Source: Amphritea atlantica (GTDB taxonomy: Bacteria > Pseudomonadota > Gammaproteobacteria > Pseudomonadales > Balneatricaceae). From it: a stretch of 64,000 nt of DNA. The notes under the pieces are model-generated. The model did no database searches and had not been told where the DNA came from. It worked only from the letters and a program-made list of their open reading frames with translations. Shown here in pieces: positions 27,663 through 35,992 of the stretch. The stretch lies in NCBI GenBank assembly GCA_024397875.1, contig CP073344.1:4145001-4209000 (forward strand), written 5' to 3'. Both the position numbers and the translations under genes were made by a program. Position 1 is the first letter of the stretch; every line of letters starts with the position of its first letter.

Positions 27663-27797
27663 ATGAAAAGAACATTTCAACCAAGCAACCTGAAGCGTAA
27701 ACGCACTCACGGTTTCCGTGCACGTATGGCAACTAAGAACGGCCGTACTATCATTAACCGTCGCCGTGCTAAAGGCCGTAAGCGTCTGTCAGCATAA
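27663..27797 (+). CDS. rpmH: 50S ribosomal protein L34
   Basis: A 44-residue, strongly basic protein begins [19 protein letters not shown] and ends KGRKRLSA, which is L34 of the large ribosomal subunit. It has the exact family length, lies divergent from dnaA and is 24 bases before rnpA, the universal bacterial arrangement. Confidence 0.98.
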   Translation: MKRTFQPSNLKRKRTHGFRARMATKNGRTIINRRRAKGRKRLSA

Positions 27798-27821
27798 TTT
27801 TTTGCCTGTCAGGCTCTCTGA

Positions 27822-28208
27822 ATGAATGAATTCAGCTATCCCCGCCAGTTAAGACTTTTAACTGGTGGGGATTTTAAACAGGTATTCAGCCGAGCCAGTC
27901 TCAAGGTGTCAGATAAACATCTGTTGATCCTTGCCCGTCCAAACGATCTTGATCATCCCCGCGTTGGCTTTGTCTTCTCCAAAAAAAATATCCGTTTAGC
28001 TGTTAATCGTAACCGCGTTCGGCGTATCATTCGCGAGTCTTTCCGTCTTAATCAGCATAAGCTGCCTAATGTCGATATCGTAATTCTGGCCAGACAGGGT
28101 CTGGGGGATATTGATAACAGCGAGGTTCACGCCCTTATTAATAAGAGCTGGAACCGACTGATTGGCCGAGCCAAGGCAAAATCTGACAAATCAAATTCAA
28201 ACTCATAA
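27822..28208 (+). CDS. rnpA: ribonuclease P protein component
   Basis: RnpA is the protein subunit of RNase P, which matures tRNA 5' ends. The RNA-binding signature AVNRNRVRRIIRESFR lies at residues 60-75, and the FSYPRQLRLLTGGDF start is typical. At 128 residues it is normal. In most relatives yidD follows and overlaps rnpA; here only 18 bases separate rnpA from yidC, so yidD is missing from its usual position. Confidence 0.96.
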   Translation: MNEFSYPRQLRLLTGGDFKQVFSRASLKVSDKHLLILARPNDLDHPRVGFVFSKKNIRLAVNRNRVRRIIRESFRLNQHKLPNVDIVILARQGLGDIDNSEVHALINKSWNRLIGRAKAKSDKSNSNS

Positions 28209-28226
28209 CTGAATGGTCCAGAAACC

Positions 28227-29897
28227 ATGGATGTACAGCGCATTATATTGATCGCAGCACTGGCAATTATTTCCTATATGCTGGTGCTTCAATGGAACCA
28301 GGACTACGGGGTTCAGCCGGCAGCGGTTGCCCAGAGCGAGTCTGTTTCAGCTTACCAGTCCAGTAACGATACCGTTGCTCAGGAAGGTAGTGATCTGCCT
28401 TCAGCCGGCACAGAAGCGTCTGCCAATAGCGATCTTCCGGAAGCTAAAGCAGCCTCTACCGTTTCGCAGCAGCAACTGATTTCAGTTAAAACCGATGTGC
28501 TTGAACTGCTGATCGATACTAAAGGTGGCGATATTATCGAGCTGACGCTGCCGCAACACAAAGCAGCGCTGAACGATGACAAGCCCTTTGTATTGCTGGA
28601 ACAGAACGGTAACCGTACCTATGTATCCCAGAGTGGCCTGATCGGTAAAGATGGACTCGACGCCAAGCAAGGGGGTCGTCCACAGTACACCACAACGAAA
28701 AACAGCTATCAGCTGGAAGGTGACACACTGAGCGTTGATCTGGTGCATACCGGTGATGATGGGGTTGTTGTTACCAAGCGCTACACCTTTACCCCAGGCA
28801 GTTACACGATTGCACAGGAGTTTCTGGTCACCAATGGCTCGGCTGAAAACTGGCAGGCTAAACTGTTTGGTCAGATCAAACGGGATGGCTCGCAGGATCC
28901 GTCACAAACCACCAGTATGGGCATGCAGGCGTTTCTGGGTGCGGTCTTCTCAACCGCTGAAGAGCACTATGAAAAAATATCCTTCGATGATATGCAGAAG
29001 GAAAACTTTAAGAAAGTCAGCCCTGATGGCTGGGTCGCGATGTCCCAGCACTACTTCCTCAGTGCCTGGATTCCCGCTGCCGGAGCTGAGTACAGCTATA
29101 GCAGCCGGGTGACCAACGGTAACTATATTGCCGGATTTGTCTCACCTGAATTCGATGTTGCACCCGGCGAAACCAAGACCGTCGTTGCTAACTTCTATGC
29201 CGGTCCTAAAGATACCGATCTGCTGGAACAGGCTGCACCCAACCTGGAACTGACCGTTGACTACGGCATTCTCTGGTTTATCGCTTCACCGCTGGCATGG
29301 TTGCTGAAAACCATTCACAGCTTTGTAGGCAACTGGGGTGTCTCTATCATCTTTATTACCATCATCGTTAAAGCCCTGCTGTTCCAGGTGAACGCCAAGG
29401 CATTTAAGTCAATGGCGAAGATGCGTAAATTTGGTCCTGAGATGGCCCGCCTGAAAGAGTTGTATGGCGATGACCGTCAGAAGATGTCTCAGTCGATGAT
29501 GGAGCTGTACAAGAAAGAGAAGATCAATCCGCTGGGAGGCTGTCTGCCGATTGTGGCTCAGATGCCAATCTTTATCGCATTGTACTGGGTACTGATGGAA
29601 TCAGTTGAGCTGCGTCATGCGCCATTCGCGTTGTGGATCAATGACCTGTCAGTGATGGATCCATACTTTATGCTGCCAATCCTGATGGGTGCGACGATGT
29701 TTATTCAGCAGCTGCTGAATCCTACACCTCCCGATCCAATGCAGGCGAAGATTATGAAGATGCTGCCAATTGTCTTCACCTTCTTCTTCCTGTGGTTCCC
29801 GGCCGGTCTGGTTCTGTACTGGCTGGTAAACAACGTCTTGTCGATTGCTCAACAGTACCTGATCAACAAGCAGATTGAAGGCGAAGGCAGTAAGTAA
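28227..29897 (+). CDS. yidC: membrane protein insertase YidC
   Basis: YidC inserts and folds inner-membrane proteins, including ATP synthase subunit c encoded further along this window. An N-terminal membrane anchor (IILIAALAIISYMLVLQWNQ) is followed by a large periplasmic beta domain (about residues 60-340). The conserved insertase core reads SPLAWLLKTIHSFVGNWG, then NPLGGCLPIVAQMPIFIALY, then PIVFTFFFLWFPAGLVLYW. At 556 residues it is the Gram-negative form. A strong terminator follows the stop. Confidence 0.97.
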   Translation: MDVQRIILIAALAIISYMLVLQWNQDYGVQPAAVAQSESVSAYQSSNDTVAQEGSDLPSAGTEASANSDLPEAKAASTVSQQQLISVKTDVLELLIDTKGGDIIELTLPQHKAALNDDKPFVLLEQNGNRTYVSQSGLIGKDGLDAKQGGRPQYTTTKNSYQLEGDTLSVDLVHTGDDGVVVTKRYTFTPGSYTIAQEFLVTNGSAENWQAKLFGQIKRDGSQDPSQTTSMGMQAFLGAVFSTAEEHYEKISFDDMQKENFKKVSPDGWVAMSQHYFLSAWIPAAGAEYSYSSRVTNGNYIAGFVSPEFDVAPGETKTVVANFYAGPKDTDLLEQAAPNLELTVDYGILWFIASPLAWLLKTIHSFVGNWGVSIIFITIIVKALLFQVNAKAFKSMAKMRKFGPEMARLKELYGDDRQKMSQSMMELYKKEKINPLGGCLPIVAQMPIFIALYWVLMESVELRHAPFALWINDLSVMDPYFMLPILMGATMFIQQLLNPTPPDPMQAKIMKMLPIVFTFFFLWFPAGLVLYWLVNNVLSIAQQYLINKQIEGEGSK

Positions 29898-29913
29898 GCC
29901 TTCACTGACGAAT

Positions 29914-29942
29914 AAAAAAGGCCTCTTATGAGGCCTTTTTTT
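29914..29942 (+). terminator. terminator after yidC
   Basis: Arms AAAAAAGGCCTC and GAGGCCTTTTTTT enclose TTAT, 16 bases after the yidC stop. Confidence 0.9.
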
Positions 29943-29947
29943 CGCTT

Positions 29948-30136
29948 CGCATAAGTCGCTAGAACGGAAACTTCGTTTCCTGCTAGTCGTTAGACGCGAC
30001 TACGTCGCTTGCTAGAAAAAACTTAAGAGCCTCTCAAAATTTTAGGTAATAGCACGATTGCAGGCTTTTTCTAACGACTAGCGAGGCACGCAGTGCCGTT
30101 CTGGCAAGCAGCGAAGCTGCGTCTAAGTTATGCTAA
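29948..30136. repeat. island of four small hairpins in two inverted arms
   Basis: Two arms (about 29948-30020 and 30064-30133) point toward each other. Each carries two short hairpins flanked by shared words such as CTAGTCGTTAGA, AGAACGG and GCATAA. The stems differ in sequence but keep pairing: GGAAAC-ttc-GTTTCC, GCGAC-tac-GTCGC, GGCAC-tgc-GTGCC, GCAGC-ttc-GCTGC. The pattern is that of REP- or MITE-like elements whose structure is conserved more than sequence. No transposase or open frame lies inside. Confidence 0.7.
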
Positions 30137-30182
30137 AATCCCCTCCATCTGATATGCCACTTATTCATATTCCGAGGCTTCA

Positions 30183-31550
30183 ATGACGCTGATTAACCAG
30201 GACACCATCGCCGCACAAGCAACGCCGCCGGGACGCGGAGGCGTGGGTATTGTACGGGTCTCAGGAAAACTGGCTGCAACTATTGCCCAACAGGTAGTGG
30301 GATTTATGCCTAAGCCCCGTTATGCCCACTATGGTCCTTTCTTTGATGCCGATAACAATCAACTGGATCAGGGTCTGGCGCTCTATTTTCCCGGTCCAAA
30401 CTCCTTTACCGGCGAAGATGTTCTGGAACTGCAGGGCCATGGCGGTCCGATCATTATGGACTTTATTCTGCGTCGGGTAGTGGAGTGCGGCGCCAGACTG
30501 GCAAACCCCGGCGAATTTTCCGAACGGGCCTTTCTCAACGATAAACTGGATCTGACGCAGGCAGAGGCGATTGCCGATCTGATCGACGCCAGCTCTGAAC
30601 AGGCCGCCCGCTGCGCCCTGAAATCCCTTCAGGGAGCGTTCTCAGAGCGGGTACATCAGTTGGTTGAAGCACTGACCCAGCTGCGCATCTATGTCGAAGC
30701 CGCGATCGATTTTCCGGAAGAGGAGATCGATTTTCTCGCCGATGGCAAGGTTGCCGGCGACCTGCAACAGATCATCGATACACTGGCGGAAGTAAAGCAG
30801 GAGGCCCGCCAGGGTAGCCTGATTCGCGAAGGCATGAGTGTAGTGATTGCCGGCCGGCCAAACGCAGGGAAATCCAGTCTGTTGAACGCCCTGGCGGGCA
30901 AAGAGTCCGCTATTGTCACCGATATCGCCGGCACCACCCGGGATGTACTGCGGGAACATATCCACATCGATGGGATGCCACTGCATATCATCGATACCGC
31001 CGGCCTGAGGGACGCGCCGGATGAAGTTGAACGGATCGGTATCAGCCGCGCCTGGGAAGAGATCCGTAAAGCGGACCGGGTGCTGCTGATGGTCGATGGC
31101 ACCACCACAGCCACCGATGACCCGGAACAGATCTGGCCTGAGTTTGTCAGTCAACTGGACGACAAGAGTAAGATCACCGTTATCCGTAATAAGTGCGACC
31201 TGACCTCTGAGCAGCCGGTAATTGGTGAGCATGATGGCCATACGCTGATATCACTCTCTGCTAAAGCCGATATTGGTGTGGATAACCTGCGCCAGCATCT
31301 GAAAGACTGCATGGGCTATGCTAGTACCACCGAGGGTGGATTTCTCGCTCGCCGTCGCCATATGGATGCCCTGAACCGGGCTGAAAGTTTACTCCTCACG
31401 GGTCAGGAACAACTGATTTACGGCGGTGCCGGTGAGCTATTGGCAGAAGATCTGCGTCAGGCACAGCAACATCTGAGTGAGATCACCGGCGAATTCAGTT
31501 CTGATGATCTGCTAGGCAGAATTTTCAGTTCGTTCTGTATCGGTAAATAA
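30183..31550 (+). CDS. mnmE: tRNA uridine-5-carboxymethylaminomethyl modification GTPase MnmE
   Basis: MnmE works with MnmG (at 35993) to modify the wobble uridine of several tRNAs. The N-terminal formyl-THF-binding domain begins [22 protein letters not shown]. The G domain has G1 [17 protein letters not shown]3 DTAGLRD and G4 NKCD. The C-terminal FCIGK holds the catalytic cysteine. The 455-residue length is normal. It is preceded by the hairpin island and its stop lies six bases from the convergent luxR-type frame. Confidence 0.97.
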   Translation: MTLINQDTIAAQATPPGRGGVGIVRVSGKLAATIAQQVVGFMPKPRYAHYGPFFDADNNQLDQGLALYFPGPNSFTGEDVLELQGHGGPIIMDFILRRVVECGARLANPGEFSERAFLNDKLDLTQAEAIADLIDASSEQAARCALKSLQGAFSERVHQLVEALTQLRIYVEAAIDFPEEEIDFLADGKVAGDLQQIIDTLAEVKQEARQGSLIREGMSVVIAGRPNAGKSSLLNALAGKESAIVTDIAGTTRDVLREHIHIDGMPLHIIDTAGLRDAPDEVERIGISRAWEEIRKADRVLLMVDGTTTATDDPEQIWPEFVSQLDDKSKITVIRNKCDLTSEQPVIGEHDGHTLISLSAKADIGVDNLRQHLKDCMGYASTTEGGFLARRRHMDALNRAESLLLTGQEQLIYGGAGELLAEDLRQAQQHLSEITGEFSSDDLLGRIFSSFCIGK

Positions 31551-31555
31551 TCGGA

Positions 31556-32403
31556 TCAACGATATTTGATAGGGTCTTCCATAGAGCCGACAGGAACACT
31601 TTTAAGACACTCCAGAAAGATAGAGAAGAGTTCTCCATGGGATGTTATCTCAAGTTTCTGGTGGATACGTTTGCGATAGACTTTAACGGTCTCTGGGCTT
31701 ATTTCCAGTAACCGGGCAATCGATTTACTGGAATGTCCGCGAAGAATACACCTGACAATTTCGCATTCCCGGTCACTTAAACATGAGGAGCCAAATAACT
31801 GGAACGATTTTTCCAGATGGGCTCCAACACGTCCGGTATCCTGAGACAGATCTGATCTGATCTGATCTCGGGCCAGTGACTTCGGATCAGTGATATAAAC
31901 AGTGACTCAATCAGGTCTAAGCGATGCAGATCATCGGTTGTCAGAACCGATCTGTTATCTCTTAGCCCCAATGACAGATGGATCTGAACGCTCTCATTGA
32001 TGTTCACAATCAGAGTGGTTTCATCCCGAAGCCGGGTAGGTACATAAAAGTTTTTAAAGTAGTCGCTTTCAAAGAAGTCATCGGGAGCGATATCTCTGAG
32101 GTGATAAAAGCCATCTTCCACATTCTGTTTGGACAGCTCGTAAAAAGGATCGAGTAAATAGGCCCCCTCAAAATATGGAATCCAGCAGTTCTCTATCTCT
32201 CTTTTATGGAAATCATTAAACAGAGGGCGGGGTAGTTCGCCAGGAATAAAGGCATAGCCCATGACTGTGTCATATGCCGAGAGGTACTCACAGATTCGGC
32301 AGAGTATAGGGGGAAACTCATCAGTACCGATTGCCGCCACTGCCTTAGCACTGAGATCAAAAACCTCTTTGATTTCCTTATTACTGATCAGCGGCGTATG
32401 CAT
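31556..32403 (-). pseudogene. LuxR-type regulator frameshifted at a (GATCT)4 repeat (possibly phase-variable)
   Basis: The frame from ATG 32403 encodes about 185 residues of an N-terminal sensor-like domain, then leaves the coding frame at a repeat and stops at 31777 (208 aa). In another frame the sequence continues with an intact LuxR helix-turn-helix (LSDRECEIVRCILRGHSSKS, then ISPETVKVYRKRI) to TGA at 31556-31558. Four tandem GATCT units at 31849-31868 mark the break. Removing exactly one 5-bp unit restores a single frame of 280 codons. The gene is therefore off as sequenced; it could be slip-strand variable, a recent mutation or a sequencing error. It is downstream of aguB, so polyamine-related control is plausible. 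Confidence 0.85.
31849..31868. repeat. (GATCT)4 simple repeat inside the LuxR-type gene
   Basis: There are four perfect 5-bp units. Because five is not a multiple of three, gain or loss of a unit changes the reading frame. Three copies give a full-length regulator; the four copies here truncate it. Confidence 0.9.
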
Positions 32404-32459
32404 TGAGCTTCCTGAATTTATAGGCTTCTCCTTAATAGTATAAGGTTCCGGTAAGGATA

Positions 32460-32485
32460 AAAACGGGCCGTATTAACGACCCGTA
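32460..32485 (-). terminator. terminator after aguB
   Basis: On the minus strand the arms ACGGGTCGT and ACGGCCCGT (one G-U pair) enclose TAAT and are followed by Ts. It lies just after the aguB stop, so the LuxR-type gene probably has its own promoter in 32404-32459. Confidence 0.7.
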
Positions 32486-32490
32486 TGTTG

Positions 32491-33357
32491 TTAACGATGA
32501 TCAAAAGAGAGTATTTCTTTATAGTGTTCAGGTCTGCGGTCTCTGAATACCCCCCAGCCGTCCCTCTGTGTTGCTATCTGATCCAGATCGAAGCTGGATA
32601 ACAGAACCGTTTCGCTGTCGCTATCAGCATCGGCAACCAGTACGCCCGTCTGATCGGCAATGAAAGATGAGCCATAAAATTTTATCGGTGTATTACCCTC
32701 GGTCTCCTGACCTATTCGGTTGGATGCGATAACCGGCAGGATATTTGCGGCTGCATGTCCTTTCATCACATTTCTCCAGTGATCGGCGCTGTGATGATCC
32801 GGATCTGATGGTTCACTGCCTATCGCCGTAGGATAAAAAATCATCTCTGCTCCCTTAAGGGCCATAATACGCGCGGCCTCAGGAAACCATTGATCCCAAC
32901 AGATACCCACACCAATCCTGCCATAGCGGGTATCATGAACCATAAACCCTGTATCTCCGGGACTGAAATAGTATTTCTCTTCATAACCCGGGTTTTGTGG
33001 AATATGCATTTTCCGATAGGTATCACTCACTGATCCATCGGCATCGATTACCACCAGAGAGTTGAAACGGGTATTTCCCGCACGCTCGAAAAAAGAGAGT
33101 GGTAACACCACCTCTAACGCTTTAGCCAGCTCAGAAAAATGTGCTATCAGTCTGCTTTCTTCTACTGTTTTTGCCAGCTCGTTGTGACGACTATGCTGCT
33201 CAGCACAGAAATAGGGGGTTTCAAACAGTTCCTGTAATAACACAATCTGTGCACCTTGCTGAACAGCCTGCCTGACCAGTTGTTCTGCTTTAGCCACGTT
33301 GTTCTGAATATCCCATGTGCAGGACATCTGGGTCGCTGCCACTGTTATTGTTCTCAT
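32491..33357 (-). CDS. aguB: N-carbamoylputrescine amidase
   Basis: AguB hydrolyses N-carbamoylputrescine to putrescine, ammonia and CO2, the second step of the agmatine route. It is a nitrilase-superfamily enzyme with catalytic Glu43 (LLQELFETPYF), Lys116 (YRKMHIPQ) and Cys153 (GICWDQWFPEAARI). The 288-residue length and the MRTITVAATQM start are typical. An in-frame GTG at 33369 gives four extra residues and is less likely. The usual partner, agmatine deiminase AguA, is not in the window. The neighbouring PotF-like gene supports a polyamine context. Confidence 0.93.
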   Translation of the reverse strand: MRTITVAATQMSCTWDIQNNVAKAEQLVRQAVQQGAQIVLLQELFETPYFCAEQHSRHNELAKTVEESRLIAHFSELAKALEVVLPLSFFERAGNTRFNSLVVIDADGSVSDTYRKMHIPQNPGYEEKYYFSPGDTGFMVHDTRYGRIGVGICWDQWFPEAARIMALKGAEMIFYPTAIGSEPSDPDHHSADHWRNVMKGHAAANILPVIASNRIGQETEGNTPIKFYGSSFIADQTGVLVADADSDSETVLLSSFDLDQIATQRDGWGVFRDRRPEHYKEILSFDHR

Positions 33358-33436
33358 TCTTTTTCTCACTAATCGTTGTTATTCAAAGCCTGCACCCAAA
33401 CCTGGCGACAGGCTTACAGCATTCAGATACAAATCA

Positions 33437-34396
33437 TCATCGGCCTGTTTTGATAGATGACCAGGCACTGGTTAACCTGCGATCAAATTTTGCGGTGTGA
33501 GCTTTTTGTGAGAAAAGATTCGCCTTCAGTTCTTCATCAGGATAGATCCCCTGATTGGTACGTATTGCCTCATCCAGAAAGGGTCCGACCTTGGTATTCG
33601 GTACGGCATACATGACGAAGTTCGATATATCCGCAGCATTTTCAGGTTTCAGAAGGTAATTAATGAATTGATGGGCCGCGTCGCTGTTCGTGCTATCAGC
33701 AGGTATCGCGACAAGGTCAAACCATGCAATGGTACCCTCTTTTGGAATGGCATATTTCAGGGTTGATTTCACACCGGCCTCATCCGCTCGTTTCTGAGCA
33801 CGGAGAAGGTCACCGTTATAGCCAATCGTCACGCATACATCACCATTAACCAGATCCTGAACAAGGTTCCCCGAGTTAAAATACTTTATATTCCCGCGCA
33901 CTTTTTTGAACAGATCGGTCGCTTTACTCAGATCGAGGGTATTAAATGGCCGGTCTCCTAAACGCTGCCTGAGCATATCTTCGTTGTAGCCCAGCCCTAT
34001 CGTTCCCCAGGCATAGGGAACACCAACCCGGTTACCCGGATCATTGATCTCTGCCTTTTTAAGTAGCGTTGGATCCAGATTGCTGTAGTTTGAAAGTTTT
34101 GATCGGTCTAATTCCTGATAAATGCCTGCTTTAGCCTGGCGCTCAAGAAATGAGCCGGAGGGTACAACCAGATCATATCCTGAGTTACCGGCCATCAGCT
34201 TCGCTTCAAGTACTTCATTGGAATCATAAACGTCATAGTTAACTTTAATCCCGGTGTCAGCTTCGAAGTTCTTAATCACCTCCGGCTTGATATAATCCCA
34301 CCAGTTATAAACGTTGAGAGTCTGTGACTCCGCCGCCACAAACCCTGAAAAACTTAACGCCAGGCCTGCGACTAAACTGATCTTTGTTATTTTCAT
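33437..34396 (-). CDS. PotF-like polyamine-binding periplasmic protein with internal deletion
   Basis: The signal peptide (ISLVAGLALSFSGFVAAES) and TLNVYNWWDYIKPEVIKNFE identify a PotF/PotD-type putrescine/spermidine-binding protein. The C-terminus (LFSQKAHTAKFDRRLTSAWS) is intact. At 319 residues it is about 45-50 shorter than PotF. The missing part appears to follow GLGYNEDMLRQRLGDRPF, where family members carry a segment with a conserved Cys-Gly-Val and a Leu-Asn-Tyr-Leu-Gly; here the text jumps to SKATDLFKKVRGNIKYFNS. The reading frame stays open. No permease or ATPase genes are next to it. It may be a decaying gene, or a divergent sensor-type binding protein. Confidence 0.8.
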   Translation of the reverse strand: MKITKISLVAGLALSFSGFVAAESQTLNVYNWWDYIKPEVIKNFEADTGIKVNYDVYDSNEVLEAKLMAGNSGYDLVVPSGSFLERQAKAGIYQELDRSKLSNYSNLDPTLLKKAEINDPGNRVGVPYAWGTIGLGYNEDMLRQRLGDRPFNTLDLSKATDLFKKVRGNIKYFNSGNLVQDLVNGDVCVTIGYNGDLLRAQKRADEAGVKSTLKYAIPKEGTIAWFDLVAIPADSTNSDAAHQFINYLLKPENAADISNFVMYAVPNTKVGPFLDEAIRTNQGIYPDEELKANLFSQKAHTAKFDRRLTSAWSSIKTGR

Positions 34397-34528
34397 GATG
34401 TATCACCATTACCATCAATTGCGTTGATCTTTAGCCTAGAAGTATTTGAAAGTGCCCGGTATCCCCACTACGTGGTACAATTTTCTTGTCTATAATTCAT
34501 CTCAAACAGATATAGCAAAGGTGTATAA

Positions 34529-34966
34529 ATGCCCCTGAATATCAGCTGTCCGGGTTGTTCAACCCTCAACAAAGTGCCTGCGGAGCGTCTTCAGGACGGC
34601 CCGAAATGTGGTAAATGCAAACAGCCACTGTTTCAGGGCAAACCGGTAGATCTGACAGCAGCAAACTACCAGAACATGGTGACGCGTAATGATATTCCGG
34701 TTCTGGTTGACTGCTGGGCCAGCTGGTGCGGACCCTGTAAGCAGTTTTCCCCGGTTTTTGAGCAGGCAGCAGGACAGTTTGAGCCCAAACTTCGTCTGGC
34801 TAAACTCGACACGGAAGGGCAACAGGCAATCGCTGCGCAACTACAGATCCGCTCAATACCCACCCTGATTCTGTTTAAGCAGGGTAAGGAAGTGGCCAGA
34901 ATCAGTGGCGCTCTGCCGCTGGGGCAACTCAAGCAATGGCTTAATCAAAACGGGGTCGATCTCTGA
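34529..34966 (+). CDS. trxC: thioredoxin 2 (zinc-containing)
   Basis: TrxC reduces protein disulfides and is stress-associated in enterobacteria. The N-terminal zinc finger is formed by Cys7, Cys10, Cys27 and Cys30 (CPGC ... CGKC), followed by a thioredoxin domain with active site WCGPC at residues 66-70. The conserved cis-proline lies in IRSIPTLILFKQG. At 145 residues the length equals the family norm (E. coli 139). It stands alone, divergent from the PotF-like gene. Confidence 0.95.
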   Translation: MPLNISCPGCSTLNKVPAERLQDGPKCGKCKQPLFQGKPVDLTAANYQNMVTRNDIPVLVDCWASWCGPCKQFSPVFEQAAGQFEPKLRLAKLDTEGQQAIAAQLQIRSIPTLILFKQGKEVARISGALPLGQLKQWLNQNGVDL

Positions 34967-35992
34967 TCGTCCCTTGCCAACAATCACTCTTCATATGACT
35001 CTCAGCAAGCCGACTCTGAATAACGCCTCCCGATACTGTTTAGCAGCTCAGTTAATCTGAATTATTCACAGTCTCCGATTCCTCCGCTCCCGACAAGTCT
35101 GTACACAGCTATCAGCCATGCATAGTTATAAACCGCGACACAAAAAAATCACTTGAAATATATCCTTACTTTTCAACAACTTAAAACAAACACCCCAGAA
35201 TATAAATAACTTACTCACAAAAACATGTGAATAACCCCTGTATTAAACGCGGATAAGCTGTGCAGATACGGTGTTTATCTTAATCAGAACTATTTATGCT
35301 AAAACCTCTTTCCAGTGGGCCTAACACAGAGAGTGCCATCGATAGCGTCATAAACACAGTACAGCTCTGTACCTTAATATATTGTTATTCATATAGTTAA
35401 CAGGCAAAAGCTTTTCGCCAGGCTCTGGTAAACTGCAGAAAGAGTACATTTAACTCACAAGCAGAAACGACGGGGCGGAAAAGTTATCCCAGCCTGAAAA
35501 TTCTGAACTGAACTTCATTGAGTCATCTGGAGCGGTTTCAGGAAAAAGCGACTGAGCTCTGCAATTTATCCACTAAACCCTGTGCGTAAACTGTATAACT
35601 ACATAGGGACAACCGCTTAACAAAGCTGTGTACAAAAGGGCCTGTGCATAAACAGCCTGGTTATACACAGCTCTGTGACAAGCTGTTAAGAGGTTAACCG
35701 CAGTTATCCTACAGGGTTATATGTTTTATAAATAGTTGATAGTTAAACGATAATATAGGTTATCAACTGAAAACAGGCTGCTTAATAATAGAAGTAAAAA
35801 TAAAAAACATATCTTAAGAACATATTTAACTTATATATAAAAGATTAAGAAAAGAGAACAGATTTAAGGTTGTACAAAGTTTAACCATTTCTATATTGAC
35901 CCCTTAGGTTTATACTTAGCGCCTTTTTCTGAGCCACTGCCTTCAGGCATAACAACTCGGGCTCTCTTCAATTAAATAATGAGGTTAAGTGA
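34967..35992. other. probable chromosomal replication origin (oriC) upstream of mnmG
   Basis: There is no gene in this 1-kb stretch. Perfect TTATNCACA-type DnaA boxes occur at 35062-35070 (TTATTCACA), 35226-35234 (reverse), 35643-35651 (reverse, TGTGCATAA) and 35661-35669 (TTATACACA). One-mismatch boxes occur at 35566-35574, 35581-35589 and about 35628-35636. The 35700-35890 part is extremely AT-rich and adjoins the last boxes, as expected of a DNA-unwinding element. A possible mnmG promoter is TTGTAC-16-TATATT at 35870-35897. The position next to mnmG is the same as in E. coli. Confidence 0.8.

Noticed and set aside
31849..31868. Interpreting the 208-residue frame as a complete LuxR-like protein without DNA-binding domain
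   Set aside because: An intact helix-turn-helix continues in another frame directly after the (GATCT)4 repeat, so frameshift is the better explanation.
35896..35916. mnmG promoter made of TTGACC and TATACT
   Set aside because: The two hexamers are only 9 bases apart, too close for sigma-70; TTGTAC-16-TATATT slightly upstream is more plausible.
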